Shown one piece after another: positions 28,370 to 37,718 of a DNA stretch of 64,000 nucleotides. A program made the position numbers and the translations under genes. The notes beneath the pieces were generated by a model, which saw only the letters and a program-made list of their open reading frames with translations, did no database searches and was not told the origin of the DNA. Numbering within the stretch: the first letter of the stretch is position 1; each line of letters begins with the position of its first letter. This DNA comes from Vagococcus proximus (GTDB taxonomy: Bacteria; Bacillota; Bacilli; Lactobacillales; Vagococcaceae), in NCBI RefSeq assembly GCF_029143285.1, contig NZ_JAPDSH010000006.1, positions 109,568 to 173,567 on the forward strand, written 5' to 3'.

Positions 28370-29341
28370 TTAAGTAGTTTTATTTTTAGATGCTTTTGAG
28401 AAACTATGACTAATGAAATGTAGAATAGCCACTAAACACGCTCCAATGAGGATGAAACTTACTCTATGAATAACAGCTCCTGATGTTGGCCAAATCGCTT
28501 GAGCAGCAAATAAAGCATTCATAGTGATAAAGATTATTTGTATAAAATAATCTTCGATAAAGGTATAAACGTAGCCTAAAATCAAAGTTAAGTATATGGC
28601 GTAGTGAGTTGGGACTATGAATCGAAAAAGTATTAAGTAACAGACAATGCCTATTAACGTACCAAAGGTTCTGTGAAGCATTCGCTTCTTCATAACATTA
28701 GAATCTAATTGAGTTAAGGACATAACCGTCATACAGATCCACATACTTTTATCAAAAAAATTTAAAGAAGCGATTAGTAAAACTAAGCTAATTCCAAGTG
28801 ACATTTTTATTGAAAAGTGGATAAGAGGAGTATCGTTTAGAGCCTCTTTGATCATTGTTTTTAAAGGTGTATCATTTTGTGTTTGACGGTGTTTAACTAA
28901 ATAAGTGATGAAACTAATAATACCGACCAGACTAAGGTATATTATACGTTTTGAAAGGTTGAAATTAGATTCAATTGATGTAGCTGAAAATATATAAAGC
29001 AGTGTGTAGGCGATATAATATTTAAAATGAAATGGTTTTCCCATCAGTAACGTTAAAATAAAAAGGGTTGTAAAATTAAGAATAAAGCCGGCCCAGCTGT
29101 TTAAACTAGCAAGGTAACTGACTAATCCGATGATTGGCCAAGGAAGACTCACTAATAAAGACCCCGCCTTTGGATTGATAGGAAGTGGGACGTAATAGAA
29201 CATTAAAAGCCCTGTAACTGCAGCGACAGCAGTTAGTTGTTCTTGTTGTCCAAATAAAGTAGTGCTGATAGAAATAAATAAGACGATAAAGATGATTTGA
29301 ATTAAATTGTAGATGATAGTTTGTTTGCTAATTTCTTTCAT
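28370..29341 (-). CDS. FUSC-like integral membrane protein
   Basis: This 323-residue protein has two blocks of about five to six helices separated by a cytoplasmic linker (about residues 148-170), the layout of the FUSC/ArAE aromatic-acid exporter superfamily. The second block includes KMSLGISLVLL and the QLDSNVMKKRMLHRTFGT segment characteristic of FUSC_2 proteins. It lacks the large cytoplasmic domains of full-length exporters. AGGAGAG precedes its ATG. Substrate is unknown. Confidence 0.8.
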   Translation of the reverse strand: MKEISKQTIIYNLIQIIFIVLFISISTTLFGQQEQLTAVAAVTGLLMFYYVPLPINPKAGSLLVSLPWPIIGLVSYLASLNSWAGFILNFTTLFILTLLMGKPFHFKYYIAYTLLYIFSATSIESNFNLSKRIIYLSLVGIISFITYLVKHRQTQNDTPLKTMIKEALNDTPLIHFSIKMSLGISLVLLIASLNFFDKSMWICMTVMSLTQLDSNVMKKRMLHRTFGTLIGIVCYLILFRFIVPTHYAIYLTLILGYVYTFIEDYFIQIIFITMNALFAAQAIWPTSGAVIHRVSFILIGACLVAILHFISHSFSKASKNKTT

Positions 29342-29403
29342 AATTCTCTCCTAAAAAAATAATAGTGTTGAGCAGTGTATCACAAAAAATTAATGAACGC
29401 CAT

Positions 29404-29436
29404 AAAAAAAACAGCTAAATTTAATTAGCTGTTTTA
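29404..29436 (-). terminator. Terminator of the lipoprotein gene
   Basis: AACAGCTAA pairs with TTAGCTGTT. The T tract is on the minus strand, and the stem overlaps the stop codon. Confidence 0.85.
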
Positions 29437-29853
29437 ATCACTGAAGTAACGTTGTCCATATGTTTCATAATCAGGTGTCTCTTTACGATTCATCGTATAG
29501 ACTAATGCACCATTAAAATGGTCATCAGGACTAGTTGTTTTGATGAATAAAGCTGTATTTTGATCGTGAATATCTGGGAAAACGAGTGAATAATTTTGTT
29601 TATTAATAACAAAACTATAATATTGAACACCGCTTACGACGCCAACTTGACTGTCAGGAAAAGTCATTTTTTTATTTTTTTTATCAGTCTTGATATCGAT
29701 ACTATTTTTTGAGATGGTCATTTTAATTTCTTTATTAAATGCATCTGCTGCATACCACTCGCCGTGGATGCTATTTGCTTTTTTTGAGCAACCAGCCAAA
29801 GTAAATGTAAAGGCAAGTACTAAAGTAAGCATTAAGGCTAATTTACGGTTCAT
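29434..29853 (-). CDS. Small lipoprotein of unknown function
   Basis: This 139-residue secreted lipoprotein has a basic start (MNRKLA), a hydrophobic core and the lipobox FTLAGC; the Cys is lipid-modified by Lgt, whose gene is in this window. The mature part begins with Ser/Lys residues, then GEWYAADAF and a beta-rich region, a pattern seen in small lipocalin-like lipoproteins of Lactobacillales. I do not recognise a named family. The start is chosen by AAGGAG upstream and by the signal peptide; a much longer frame extends upstream without either. Confidence 0.75.
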   Translation of the reverse strand: MNRKLALMLTLVLAFTFTLAGCSKKANSIHGEWYAADAFNKEIKMTISKNSIDIKTDKKNKKMTFPDSQVGVVSGVQYYSFVINKQNYSLVFPDIHDQNTALFIKTTSPDDHFNGALVYTMNRKETPDYETYGQRYFSD

Positions 29854-30068
29854 TTTGAAACTCCTTATACTTAAAAATAATAGATAAACTTTTAAATTCA
29901 ATTTAGTATAGCATAAAAATTTAGTGTCGCAAACCGCTTGAATATTATTCTGGTACACAAGAATGATAAAAAGTTTTAAATTCGTTGTTTTTAAAGGGTT
30001 TTTAATGAACAAAAATAAATCAGTTTTTTTTTCAAAAACACTTGATTTTTAGGTGGTATAAGTATAAA

Positions 30069-30087
30069 GTTTAGGCATGCCATAAAA
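30069..30087 (+). promoter_or_regulatory. MntR/EfaR-type metalloregulator box ahead of mntH
   Basis: TTTAGGCATGCCATAAA fits the DtxR/MntR-class operator (TTTAGG-N-CCTAAA type) bound by EfaR in Enterococcus. It lies just after a TATAAA box (30063-30068) and about 35 bases before the mntH start, where a metal-loaded repressor would block transcription. A near-identical box precedes feoA. Confidence 0.7.
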
Positions 30088-30119
30088 ATGGACTTATAGA
30101 GTTGAGGAGATGACAGTAA

Positions 30120-31472
30120 ATGTCAAAGAAAAATGAACACAACCATTTTCTAACAGAAAAATTAAATGGGTTAAGTTTACCGGAAATTAATAATACAGTT
30201 GCGATCCCAAAAGATGCAGGATTTTGGAAAAAACTTTTAGCTTATTCGGGACCAGGAGCTCTTGTTGCAGTGGGATACATGGACCCAGGTAATTGGGTGA
30301 CATCAATTGCAGGTGGTGCTCAATTTGGTTATTTGCTATTATCAGTTATTTTAGTTTCAAATATTATTGCGATGATTTTGCAATATATGTCAGCTAAACT
30401 AGGTATTGTGACAGGGATGGATTTGGCTCAAGCGACACGAATGAAATCAGGTAAGAAGTTAGGTATATTTTTATGGATTATTACAGAATTAGCTATTATG
30501 GCAACGGATATTGCTGAGGTTATCGGTAGTGCTGTGGCAATTAACTTGCTTTTTGGTTTACCGTTGTTACTAGGTGTAATCATTACTGTTTTAGATGTGT
30601 TTATATTATTAATGTTGACACGTTTAGGCTTTAGAAAGATTGAAGCGATTGTTATTGCATTAATTATTACTATATTAGCTGTCTTTTTATATGAAGTACT
30701 CTTGGCTCAACCTGTTTGGGGAGATATGATAAAAGGGTTTATACCACAAAAAGAAGTCTTTTTAGATAAGGATGCGTTGTTTATTACATTAGGTATCGTT
30801 GGGGCAACAGTTATGCCGCATAATTTATATCTACATAGTTCAATCGTACAAGCGAGACAATACGATAGAAGTGATCGTGATGAACTGAAGGAAGCTATTC
30901 GTTTCTCTAAGATAGATTCAAATATTCAGTTATCCATTGCGTTTGTTATTAATTGTTTATTACTAATATTGGGAGCATCAATGTTTTTTGGACATGGCGA
31001 CCATTTAGATACACTAGGGTCTTTATACCGTGCCTTGTCAGATAATACAATCGTTGGATCGATTGCCTCACCCATGTTAAGTGTTTTATTCGCAGTTGCT
31101 TTACTAGCATCTGGCCAAAATTCTACAATTACAGGTACGCTTACTGGACAGATTGTTATGGAAGGGTTTATAAAAATGTCAATGCCAGTTTGGGCAAGAC
31201 GTTTGGTTACCCGATTGCTAGCAGTAATTCCTGTTGTTATTTGTATTTTACTATTTGGTGGGACAGAAGAAGTAGTTGAGAAATTATTGATCTATACACA
31301 AGTATTTTTAAGTGTAGCTCTGCCAGTATCAATGGTGCCGTTAACTTTATTTACAAGTAGTGAAAAACTAATGGGCGAATTTAAAAATAATAAACTGTTG
31401 ACGACCGTTGCATGGATTATGACTATTGCTTTAACACTCCTTAATATTAATTTAATTATTTCTACTTTCTAG
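30120..31472 (+). CDS. mntH: Nramp family manganese/divalent metal transporter MntH
   Basis: This 450-residue proton-coupled divalent metal importer has 11 predicted helices. The metal-site motif DPGN (residues 55-58) is in helix 1 and [10 protein letters not shown] is in helix 6, both defining the family. It imports Mn2+ and possibly Fe2+. GAGGAG precedes the ATG. The upstream MntR/EfaR-type box predicts repression at high manganese. It is monocistronic in appearance, with a small unknown gene downstream that has its own promoter. Confidence 0.95.
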   Translation: MSKKNEHNHFLTEKLNGLSLPEINNTVAIPKDAGFWKKLLAYSGPGALVAVGYMDPGNWVTSIAGGAQFGYLLLSVILVSNIIAMILQYMSAKLGIVTGMDLAQATRMKSGKKLGIFLWIITELAIMATDIAEVIGSAVAINLLFGLPLLLGVIITVLDVFILLMLTRLGFRKIEAIVIALIITILAVFLYEVLLAQPVWGDMIKGFIPQKEVFLDKDALFITLGIVGATVMPHNLYLHSSIVQARQYDRSDRDELKEAIRFSKIDSNIQLSIAFVINCLLLILGASMFFGHGDHLDTLGSLYRALSDNTIVGSIASPMLSVLFAVALLASGQNSTITGTLTGQIVMEGFIKMSMPVWARRLVTRLLAVIPVVICILLFGGTEEVVEKLLIYTQVFLSVALPVSMVPLTLFTSSEKLMGEFKNNKLLTTVAWIMTIALTLLNINLIISTF

Positions 31473-31571
31473 TGAATAAAACTACAAAACTCCTGTTATT
31501 AGGTGAAATTATTTCTAAAAAAGGCTATAATAGAACATATTAAGTTTATTTAGTGATTGGAGGAGACAGAG

Positions 31572-31766
31572 ATGATGTCAAAGAAAAATTGGAAAGAAAA
31601 AATTTACCAACAATATAAAGTGTTAAAAAATGAGGTGGCTCCTAATTTACCACTTACAAAGTCAGAAGCTATAGCCCCTTCTGAAAAAGCGTTATCAGAA
31701 GATTTTGTAGTTGAAATTGTTAATCCAACAAAACACGCTATTAAATGGCGTTCAAAAGGATATTAA
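31572..31766 (+). CDS. Small protein of unknown function
   Basis: This 64-residue soluble protein has a Lys-rich N-terminal half (KKNWKEKIYQQYKVLKNE) and a C-terminal half ending in HAIKWRSKGY. GGAGGAG lies 6 bases before the chosen ATG; a second ATG follows directly. A TATAAT at 31526-31531 suggests its own promoter, and a strong terminator follows. I do not recognise a family. The clean expression signals support a real gene. Confidence 0.65.
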   Translation: MMSKKNWKEKIYQQYKVLKNEVAPNLPLTKSEAIAPSEKALSEDFVVEIVNPTKHAIKWRSKGY

Positions 31767-31769
31767 TAG

Positions 31770-31806
31770 AATCTTCTAAGCGGTCAGCTGCTTAGAAGAT
31801 TTTTAT
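31770..31806 (+). terminator. Terminator after the small unknown gene
   Basis: AATCTTCTAAGC pairs perfectly with GCTTAGAAGATT and is followed by a T-rich run. Confidence 0.9.
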
Positions 31807-31930
31807 TTAATTAAAATGTATAAATTTATAATAAATTAGTGAGGTAAAAGTCACTCTGTTTCTTAAGAGCTAGAAATATAGCGCTTTAAATGATAAAATA
31901 AGAACATAAAATTATGAAAGTAGGCCCATT

Positions 31931-32866
31931 ATGTCAGAATTTGTAACAGTACAAGATTTGGTCAACACTTTACAACTAGAAGTTGTTTCAGGTGAAGACT
32001 ATTTAGATAAAAAAATAGAAACAAGCGATATTTCAAGACCAGGCTTGGAATTGACGGGGTATTTTAATTATTATCCTCAAGATAGAGTTCAATTGTTTGG
32101 AAGAAAAGAAGCCACTTTTTCACAAAAAATGATGCCAGAAGAGCGTGCTATGGTCATGCGTCGTATGTGTCATGAGGAAACACCTGCTATTATTTTTGCA
32201 CGTGATTTAGTTCCTCCATCAGAATTAATTAGAGCAGCGGAAGAGAATAACACACCTATTTTATGTTCATCACTAAAAACATCACGTATTTCTGGGATGG
32301 TTTCTAATTTTCTAGAAAGTAAGTTAGCCCCAAGAACATCTGTCCATGGTGTGTTGGTTGAGGTTTATGGTCTAGGTGTTTTAATTCAAGGTGATAGTGG
32401 GATTGGAAAAAGTGAAACAGCTCTTGAGCTGATTAAAAAAGGCCATCGTTTAATCGCGGATGACCGTGTTGACGTCTATCAACAAGATGAACGTACAGTT
32501 ATTGGTGAGCCTGCCCGTATCTTAGAACATCTAATTGAAATTCGTGGTATTGGGATTATTGATGTTATGAATCTATTTGGGGCAAGTGCTGTTCGACCTA
32601 GTGGCCAAATTCAATTAGTAGTCTATCTAGAAAATTGGACAAAAGATAAGCAATTTGATCGTCTTGGCGGAGCTGCTGAAACAATGGAAATTGCGAATGT
32701 TGAAATTCCAAAAATTTCTATTCCAGTGAAAACGGGTCGTAATGTGGCGATTATTGTTGAAGTTGCGGCGATGAATTTCCGTGCTAAAACAATGGGATAT
32801 GATGCAACCAAAAAATTTGAAGAAAATTTAACCGCCTTAATTCAAGATAATTCAGATAATGACTAA
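31931..32866 (+). CDS. hprK: HPr kinase/phosphorylase
   Basis: This 311-residue bifunctional enzyme phosphorylates HPr on Ser46 using ATP or PPi and also removes it, setting the signal for CcpA-dependent carbon catabolite control. The P-loop GDSGIGKS is at residues 154-161 and the signature EIRGIGIIDVMNLFG follows. The ribosome site is weak. It heads a group with lgt, a PpaX-like phosphatase and gpsA, as in Bacillus. Its product would drive regulation at the cre sites noted in this window. Confidence 0.97.
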   Translation: MSEFVTVQDLVNTLQLEVVSGEDYLDKKIETSDISRPGLELTGYFNYYPQDRVQLFGRKEATFSQKMMPEERAMVMRRMCHEETPAIIFARDLVPPSELIRAAEENNTPILCSSLKTSRISGMVSNFLESKLAPRTSVHGVLVEVYGLGVLIQGDSGIGKSETALELIKKGHRLIADDRVDVYQQDERTVIGEPARILEHLIEIRGIGIIDVMNLFGASAVRPSGQIQLVVYLENWTKDKQFDRLGGAAETMEIANVEIPKISIPVKTGRNVAIIVEVAAMNFRAKTMGYDATKKFEENLTALIQDNSDND

Positions 32867-32890
32867 GGATGAATGAAAGGTGAGTAAAGA

Positions 32891-33715
32891 ATGTCTATAT
32901 TAGGAACTGTTAATGGTGTGGCTTTCAATCTATTTGGCTTGGAAGTTAAATGGTACGGTATTATTATCGTAACAGGAATGGTGTTAGCTGTTTGGCTAGC
33001 GACAAGAGAAGCAAAACGTGTGGGTCTTAGAGAAGATGATATTATTGATTTTATGTTCTGGGGATTGCCACTGTCTATCATTGGAGCAAGGTTGTATTAT
33101 GTTATTTTTGAGTGGGAGTATTATGCAGCCAATCCCGGGGAAATACTTGCAATTAGAAACGGTGGATTAGCCATATATGGTGGCTTACTTGCAGGGGGAG
33201 TAGTGATGTATTTCTTCACTCGTTCTCGTTATATTTCTTTTTGGAAGTTTTTAGATGTAGCAGCACCTGGTGTTATAGTAGCTCAGTCTATCGGACGATG
33301 GGGCAACTTTATGAATCATGAAGCTTATGGTGGCGTAGTAAGTCGTTCGTTTTTAGAAAAATTACACCTGCCTAATTTTATTATCGATAACATGAAGATT
33401 GATGGAGAGTATCATCATCCTACATTTTTATACGAGAGCAGTTGGAATATGATTGGATTTTTCTTACTTCTGTGGATTAGAACTAAGAAAAACTTTTTAA
33501 AAGAAGGTGAAATTACCTTCCTATACGTGATGTGGTATTCATTTGGTCGTTTCTTTATAGAAGGAATGAGAACAGATAGTCTTTGGGCATTCGGTGTCAT
33601 CCGTATATCTCAATTAGTGTCGGTAGTGCTGTTTGCTGTGGCATTAGGTTTAATGCTTTACCGTAGAAGACAAGAGAGTGTTCCCTTTTATAGTCGAAGT
33701 GAGGGAATTAAATGA
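32891..33715 (+). CDS. lgt: Prolipoprotein diacylglyceryl transferase
   Basis: This 274-residue membrane enzyme adds diacylglycerol to the lipobox Cys of prolipoproteins. Seven helices and the signature IGRWGNFMNHEAYGG are present, together with the HPTFLYES motif. It would modify the lipoproteins in this window. The final bases overlap the start of the downstream phosphatase gene (ATGA overlap). Confidence 0.97.
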   Translation: MSILGTVNGVAFNLFGLEVKWYGIIIVTGMVLAVWLATREAKRVGLREDDIIDFMFWGLPLSIIGARLYYVIFEWEYYAANPGEILAIRNGGLAIYGGLLAGGVVMYFFTRSRYISFWKFLDVAAPGVIVAQSIGRWGNFMNHEAYGGVVSRSFLEKLHLPNFIIDNMKIDGEYHHPTFLYESSWNMIGFFLLLWIRTKKNFLKEGEITFLYVMWYSFGRFFIEGMRTDSLWAFGVIRISQLVSVVLFAVALGLMLYRRRQESVPFYSRSEGIK

Positions 33716-34374
33716 GTCGTTTGAAAGCCGTTTTATTTGATTTTGATGGGACACTTGCAGATACAAATAAGTTAATAACGGACTCGTTCTTACATGTCTT
33801 AACGCCATTATTTCCTGGGAAATATAATGAAGAAAATCTTAAAGCTTTTAACGGGCCGCCTTTAGAGGCGGTTTTTAAGCAATTATTTCCAGAAGATTTC
33901 AAAGAAAAAGTGGCAGAGTACCGTCGCTATAATTTAGAACATCATGATGAGTTGATTTGTCTGTTTCCAAATGTGAAAGAAGCATTATCTGAGTTAAAAG
34001 AAGCGGGTTTTAAGCTTGCTATTGTTTCAACTAAAAGTAACTTAACATTAAATAAAGGGATAAAAACATTGGGTTTAGAAGGGTATTTTGATGTTACGAT
34101 TGGCAATGGTGATTATGAAAAATTCAAACCAGATCCTGAGCCGTTATTTCTAGCGATGCTTAAGTTAGGTGTTGAACCAAATCAATGTATGATGGTAGGG
34201 GACAATTGGCATGATATAGAAGCTGGGCATAATGCAGGAGTTAAACCTATTTTCGTAAAATGGTCTAGAAAAGAAAAATCGGTTATTGAACCTTACAAAC
34301 CTTACAAGATGGTCTCGTCTATGTTAGAATTGAGCCAATGGTTAATAAATTATAACGAAGAGGAGTGCCAATGA
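33712..34374 (+). CDS. ppaX: HAD-family phosphatase, PpaX-like pyrophosphatase
   Basis: This 220-residue HAD hydrolase has the nucleophile motif [10 protein letters not shown], motif II VSTKS, and motif [12 protein letters not shown]. Its position after hprK and lgt matches Bacillus ppaX, whose product hydrolyses the pyrophosphate released when HprK dephosphorylates P-Ser-HPr. A phosphoglycolate phosphatase-like role is the alternative. It is coupled to both neighbours by 4-base overlaps. Confidence 0.85.
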   Translation: MSRLKAVLFDFDGTLADTNKLITDSFLHVLTPLFPGKYNEENLKAFNGPPLEAVFKQLFPEDFKEKVAEYRRYNLEHHDELICLFPNVKEALSELKEAGFKLAIVSTKSNLTLNKGIKTLGLEGYFDVTIGNGDYEKFKPDPEPLFLAMLKLGVEPNQCMMVGDNWHDIEAGHNAGVKPIFVKWSRKEKSVIEPYKPYKMVSSMLELSQWLINYNEEECQ

Positions 34375-35381
34375 TGAGACAAAAAATTGCAGTATTAGGT
34401 CCTGGATCATGGGGGACGGCATTAGCAAAGGTACTAGTAGAAAATGGTCATGATGTTACTATTTGGGGACATAATCCGGAACAACTTGTTGAGATTAATG
34501 ACTCACATACTAACCATCACTACTTACCCGATATAGCTCTTCCAGAAGGGCTCAAAGCAAATGCAGATTTAAAAACATGTGTCAGTGGAGCAGATGCAAT
34601 ACTGTTTGTTGTTCCAACTAAAGCAATTCGTTCAGTTTCTAAGCAGCTGGTTGAAGTAATGGATACTAAACCTGTTATTATTCATGCAAGTAAAGGGTTA
34701 GAGCAAGGCACACATTTACGTATCTCAGAGATTTTAAAAGATGAGATTGGTGATAAGTGCAAGGATGTTGTTGTGTTATCTGGTCCGAGTCATGCTGAAG
34801 AAGTAGCTGTAAAAGACATTACTACTATTACTGCAGCAAGTGAGGATTTAAACTATGCAGAGTATGTTCAGTCTATCTTCATGAATGATTATTTTAGAAT
34901 TTACACAAATACTGATGTGATTGGTGTAGAAACAGGTGCGGCTCTAAAAAATATCATAGCTTTAGGTTCGGGAGCGATTCATGGTTTAGGTTTTGGTGAC
35001 AATGCCAAAGCAGCAATTATGACGCGTGGTCTAGCTGAAATCAGCCGTTTAGGTGTTGCCATGGGAGCTGATCCACTCACTTTTATTGGGTTAAGTGGTG
35101 TTGGTGACTTGATTGTAACGTGTACAAGTATTCATTCTCGTAACTGGAGAGCAGGAGATTTGTTAGGTAAAGGTCATAATCTAGATGAAATTCTTGAAAA
35201 TATGGGCATGATTGTTGAAGGAGTTTCGACAACTAAAGCAGCTTATGAATTAGCTTCTGAGTTAAATGTAGAGATGCCAATTACAACGGCTATCTATGAT
35301 GTTCTATATAATAATCAAGATGTTAACGTTGCGGCTAAAAACATCATGTTACGTGATGGCCGTTCGGAAGTTGAATTTTAA
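34371..35381 (+). CDS. gpsA: Glycerol-3-phosphate dehydrogenase [NAD(P)+]
   Basis: This 336-residue enzyme reduces dihydroxyacetone phosphate to sn-glycerol-3-phosphate for phospholipid synthesis. The N-terminal nucleotide-binding motif is [11 protein letters not shown], and the catalytic region shows [10 protein letters not shown] and the conserved [10 protein letters not shown]. The ATG 6 bases after GAGGAG is used. It closes the hprK group and is followed by a terminator. Confidence 0.96.
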   Translation: MMRQKIAVLGPGSWGTALAKVLVENGHDVTIWGHNPEQLVEINDSHTNHHYLPDIALPEGLKANADLKTCVSGADAILFVVPTKAIRSVSKQLVEVMDTKPVIIHASKGLEQGTHLRISEILKDEIGDKCKDVVVLSGPSHAEEVAVKDITTITAASEDLNYAEYVQSIFMNDYFRIYTNTDVIGVETGAALKNIIALGSGAIHGLGFGDNAKAAIMTRGLAEISRLGVAMGADPLTFIGLSGVGDLIVTCTSIHSRNWRAGDLLGKGHNLDEILENMGMIVEGVSTTKAAYELASELNVEMPITTAIYDVLYNNQDVNVAAKNIMLRDGRSEVEF

Positions 35382-35392
35382 AAGTAACCTAT

Positions 35393-35424
35393 AAAACCAT
35401 GCAGTGACGGCTGTGTGGTTTTTT
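35393..35424 (+). terminator. Terminator after gpsA
   Basis: AAAACCATGCAG pairs with CTGTGTGGTTTT (one G-T pair) and continues into Ts. Confidence 0.85.
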
Positions 35425-35450
35425 AATTGAGATTTAAAGGAGCTAGAAAG

Positions 35451-36440
35451 ATGGAAATAAAAGAGGCAGTTTTACAAGTGCTAGATTTAGAAGCGAGTTC
35501 ATTACTATGTTCGCAACAAACATTAACATTAACGGATTATCCAGTCAAAACTTACTTAAATGGTATCGTTAAAAAGTTTGAAAAAGGTGATTTAAAGACG
35601 GGAACATTGAATGCGGATCATGCTATTTTACAACTCATTAATCGTGAGGATTTAAATTTTGTTGAGAAGAGTCAAGAACTTTCCCAAATCATTTTTGATT
35701 GTTTAGTTCAAGGTCAAGAAGTGTTAAGTGGTGATATCCTTTGTCTGACAGCGGAACGTGAAGGGCAGGAGTTGTTTGGTTTTATAAAACTAAACTATAA
35801 GCCGGCTTATACACATTTTGTGGACTATGAAGGAGATTTATTGTTAAATAACTTGATTATTAATAAAACGATTCTGCCGGCTCTTACTCAAAAAGTTGAA
35901 GAGGCTTTTTTTATTAATATGAAAACGGGTGATTTTGAATTAGTTGAGAAAAAGTACCTATTTGACGGTAAAAAGGCGAACTACCTTTCTGATATTATTT
36001 TGAAAACGGCAGCTACTCCGACGATTCAAGACAATATTAAAATCGTCAAAAAAGCAGTTAAAGAAATTGCCGATAAATACAATGAAGAAAAATATGTTAG
36101 TATGTCTCAAATTCAACAAGCGGTGCATGAGAGTTTGGAAGAAGAAGGTAGGATTAGTAATGAAAAAATAGCTGAGGCTGTTTTTGAAAATAATCATGTA
36201 GCTAAAACAGAATACCTGGAGCGTGTTGAACAAACCGACTTTGTAGAAGATATTCCAGTTAATGTACCTAAGTACGAAAAGAAATACAGCAAACAAAAAT
36301 TAAAATTAGCAAATGGAATTGAAATGATTATCCCTGTAGACGTTTATCAGGACAAAGACTTAATCGAATTTATTAATAATCCAGACGGCACAATCTCTGT
36401 GATGATTAAAAATGTAGATGAAATCATTAATAAATTTTAG
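35451..36440 (+). CDS. Nucleoid-associated protein (NdpA/YejK-like, 37-kDa family)
   Basis: This 329-residue cytoplasmic protein fits the NA37/NdpA family of nucleoid-associated proteins. The N-terminal region (residues 1-60, including HAILQL at about 60) and the central FIKLNYKPAYTHFVD match family layout; the C-terminal third is charged. The ATG after AAAGGAGC is chosen. Family members in E. coli bind DNA; the role in Gram-positives is not established. It has its own transcription unit with terminators on both sides. Confidence 0.75.
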   Translation: MEIKEAVLQVLDLEASSLLCSQQTLTLTDYPVKTYLNGIVKKFEKGDLKTGTLNADHAILQLINREDLNFVEKSQELSQIIFDCLVQGQEVLSGDILCLTAEREGQELFGFIKLNYKPAYTHFVDYEGDLLLNNLIINKTILPALTQKVEEAFFINMKTGDFELVEKKYLFDGKKANYLSDIILKTAATPTIQDNIKIVKKAVKEIADKYNEEKYVSMSQIQQAVHESLEEEGRISNEKIAEAVFENNHVAKTEYLERVEQTDFVEDIPVNVPKYEKKYSKQKLKLANGIEMIIPVDVYQDKDLIEFINNPDGTISVMIKNVDEIINKF

Positions 36441-36478
36441 AAAAAAGCCGACTCTTTTAGGAGAGTCGGCTTTTTTTA
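36441..36478. terminator. Bidirectional terminator between the nucleoid protein and the SOS small gene
   Basis: AAAAAAGCCGACTCT pairs with AGAGTCGGCTTTTTT. It ends both the plus-strand gene and the converging small membrane protein gene, whose stop codon lies in the right arm. Confidence 0.95.
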
Positions 36479-36715
36479 GTGTTGATGATAAGTATAGGGT
36501 TGTTCTTCTTGATAATGTATATAGTCTTGGTAGGCTTCATATTCTCTTTCGGCCTCTATTTTTGAGCTATAGTAACTTTTTTCATCCCACACCATATACC
36601 AAAGTAAGAATGGAAGAGAAATAATAATAAGTGCTGTTTTAATACCTAAAGTACCTAGTAAGATACCGATAACTAATAATGTAAAAATAAATCCCATGCG
36701 TCTGATTGCTAACAT
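36476..36715 (-). CDS. Small membrane protein under LexA control
   Basis: This 79-residue protein has a hydrophobic stretch from about residue 8 to 43, long enough for two close membrane helices, followed by a 36-residue tail rich in Tyr, Glu and Gln (EREYEAYQDYIHY). AGGTGA lies 6 bases before the ATG. The promoter is covered by two LexA boxes, so expression should be induced by DNA damage. Known SOS-induced small membrane proteins in Firmicutes (YneA, SosA) stop cell division; this protein is not recognisably homologous, having no LysM domain, but is a candidate for that role. I do not recognise its family. Function is inferred from regulation only. Confidence 0.75.
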   Translation of the reverse strand: MLAIRRMGFIFTLLVIGILLGTLGIKTALIIISLPFLLWYMVWDEKSYYSSKIEAEREYEAYQDYIHYQEEQPYTYHQH

Positions 36716-36742
36716 ATCATGTCACCTCATATATTCTTTTTG

Positions 36743-36756
36743 CGAACATCTGTTCT
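36743..36756. promoter_or_regulatory. LexA box 1 of the SOS small gene
   Basis: CGAACATCTGTTCT matches the Firmicute LexA operator (CGAAC-N4-GTTCG) at all but the last base. It lies downstream of the -10 on the minus strand, around the expected transcription start. Confidence 0.85.
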
Positions 36757-36764
36757 ATATTTAT

Positions 36765-36793
36765 ATTATACAAACATTTGTTCGTGTTGTAAA
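36765..36793 (-). promoter_or_regulatory. Promoter with LexA box 2 in its spacer
   Basis: On the minus strand TTTACA (36788-36793) and TATAAT (36765-36770) are exactly 17 bases apart. The spacer contains a second LexA box, CGAACAAATGTTTG (36771-36784). The promoter is thus blocked by LexA at two places. Confidence 0.88.
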
Positions 36794-36802
36794 GAGGTAA
36801 AT

Positions 36803-36835
36803 AAAAAAAACTAGCATTTGGCTAGTTTTTTTATT
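36803..36835 (-). terminator. Terminator of the LysR-type regulator gene
   Basis: AAAAACTAGC pairs with GCTAGTTTTT around a 5-base loop, flanked by A and T tracts. Confidence 0.88.
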
Positions 36836-37718
36836 TATTATTGATGATGTATTCCAAGAATAAAGCTGCTGTAGGACTGAGTGGCGCCTCTTTCTTATGG
36901 ACAACCACAATATCGAAAGGCTTCATTTTATCTTTAAGTTTCACCCAAACAAGGTCTTCATTTGCGTATTCGGATTGAAGTTGAATGGGAAGAATCCCAA
37001 TAGCACCAGTTTTCAAGATATTTTGTATTAGGACCTCGTGACTATTACTTAAAAAGTTAACAGTTGGTTGATAGCCGTTCTCTCTTGCTTTGGTTTGAAG
37101 GACATGCCAAAGGACATAGTCTTTTGACATGGAAACAAAACTTGCTTCTTTCAAGTCTTTAAACGTTAAGTGTTCGTTTTTAGCAAGGGGATGATCGGCA
37201 CGCATCACAACATAGGCATCATACTTAAAGCGGTGATGACTATTTTTTTCAACGTGAAGATTATTTTCGACGATTGGATAAGAAACCACACCAAGTTCTA
37301 ACTCGCCGTTTGCAATTTTCTTTTGCGTTTTAATTGAACCATCTTCTTCAATTGTTAGGCTAGTTTTTGGATACTGGGACATGAATCCTTCAATGAGTGG
37401 CATAAAGAAAGGAGAAATCACAGCATTGGAGCCGATGGTTAATTCATCATTAGGATGAAGGGAGGCGTCTCCTAATTCTTGAGTAAGTTTTTCAAAATCA
37501 TGTACGATCTGGGTGCCTTTTTCGTATAACAAACTTCCAGCAGTAGTTGGCATAACTGTGTTTCCTACTTGGTAGATGAGCTTAGTCCCGAGCTCTTCTT
37601 GTAGTTTAGTCATATTCCACGAAAGAGTGGGTTGGGTAATAAAGAGATTTTTAGCCGCCATTGAGTAGCTCTGGGTTTTAATAATCTCGATAAAGTATTT
37701 TACTTGCCTGATTTCCAT
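36831..37718 (-). CDS. LysR-type transcriptional regulator, divergent from the keto-acid operon
   Basis: This 295-residue regulator has the N-terminal winged helix-turn-helix of the family (FIEIIKTQSYSMAAKNLFIT then TQPTLSWNMTKLQEELG) and a C-terminal co-inducer-binding domain. It is transcribed away from the lpd-bkd-ptb-buk cluster across a 230-base gap, the usual arrangement for a LysR protein controlling its neighbour. A likely co-inducer is a branched-chain keto acid or related metabolite, by context only. The bkd operons known from Bacillus use BkdR instead, so this would be a different control. Confidence 0.9.
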   Translation of the reverse strand: MEIRQVKYFIEIIKTQSYSMAAKNLFITQPTLSWNMTKLQEELGTKLIYQVGNTVMPTTAGSLLYEKGTQIVHDFEKLTQELGDASLHPNDELTIGSNAVISPFFMPLIEGFMSQYPKTSLTIEEDGSIKTQKKIANGELELGVVSYPIVENNLHVEKNSHHRFKYDAYVVMRADHPLAKNEHLTFKDLKEASFVSMSKDYVLWHVLQTKARENGYQPTVNFLSNSHEVLIQNILKTGAIGILPIQLQSEYANEDLVWVKLKDKMKPFDIVVVHKKEAPLSPTAALFLEYIINNK

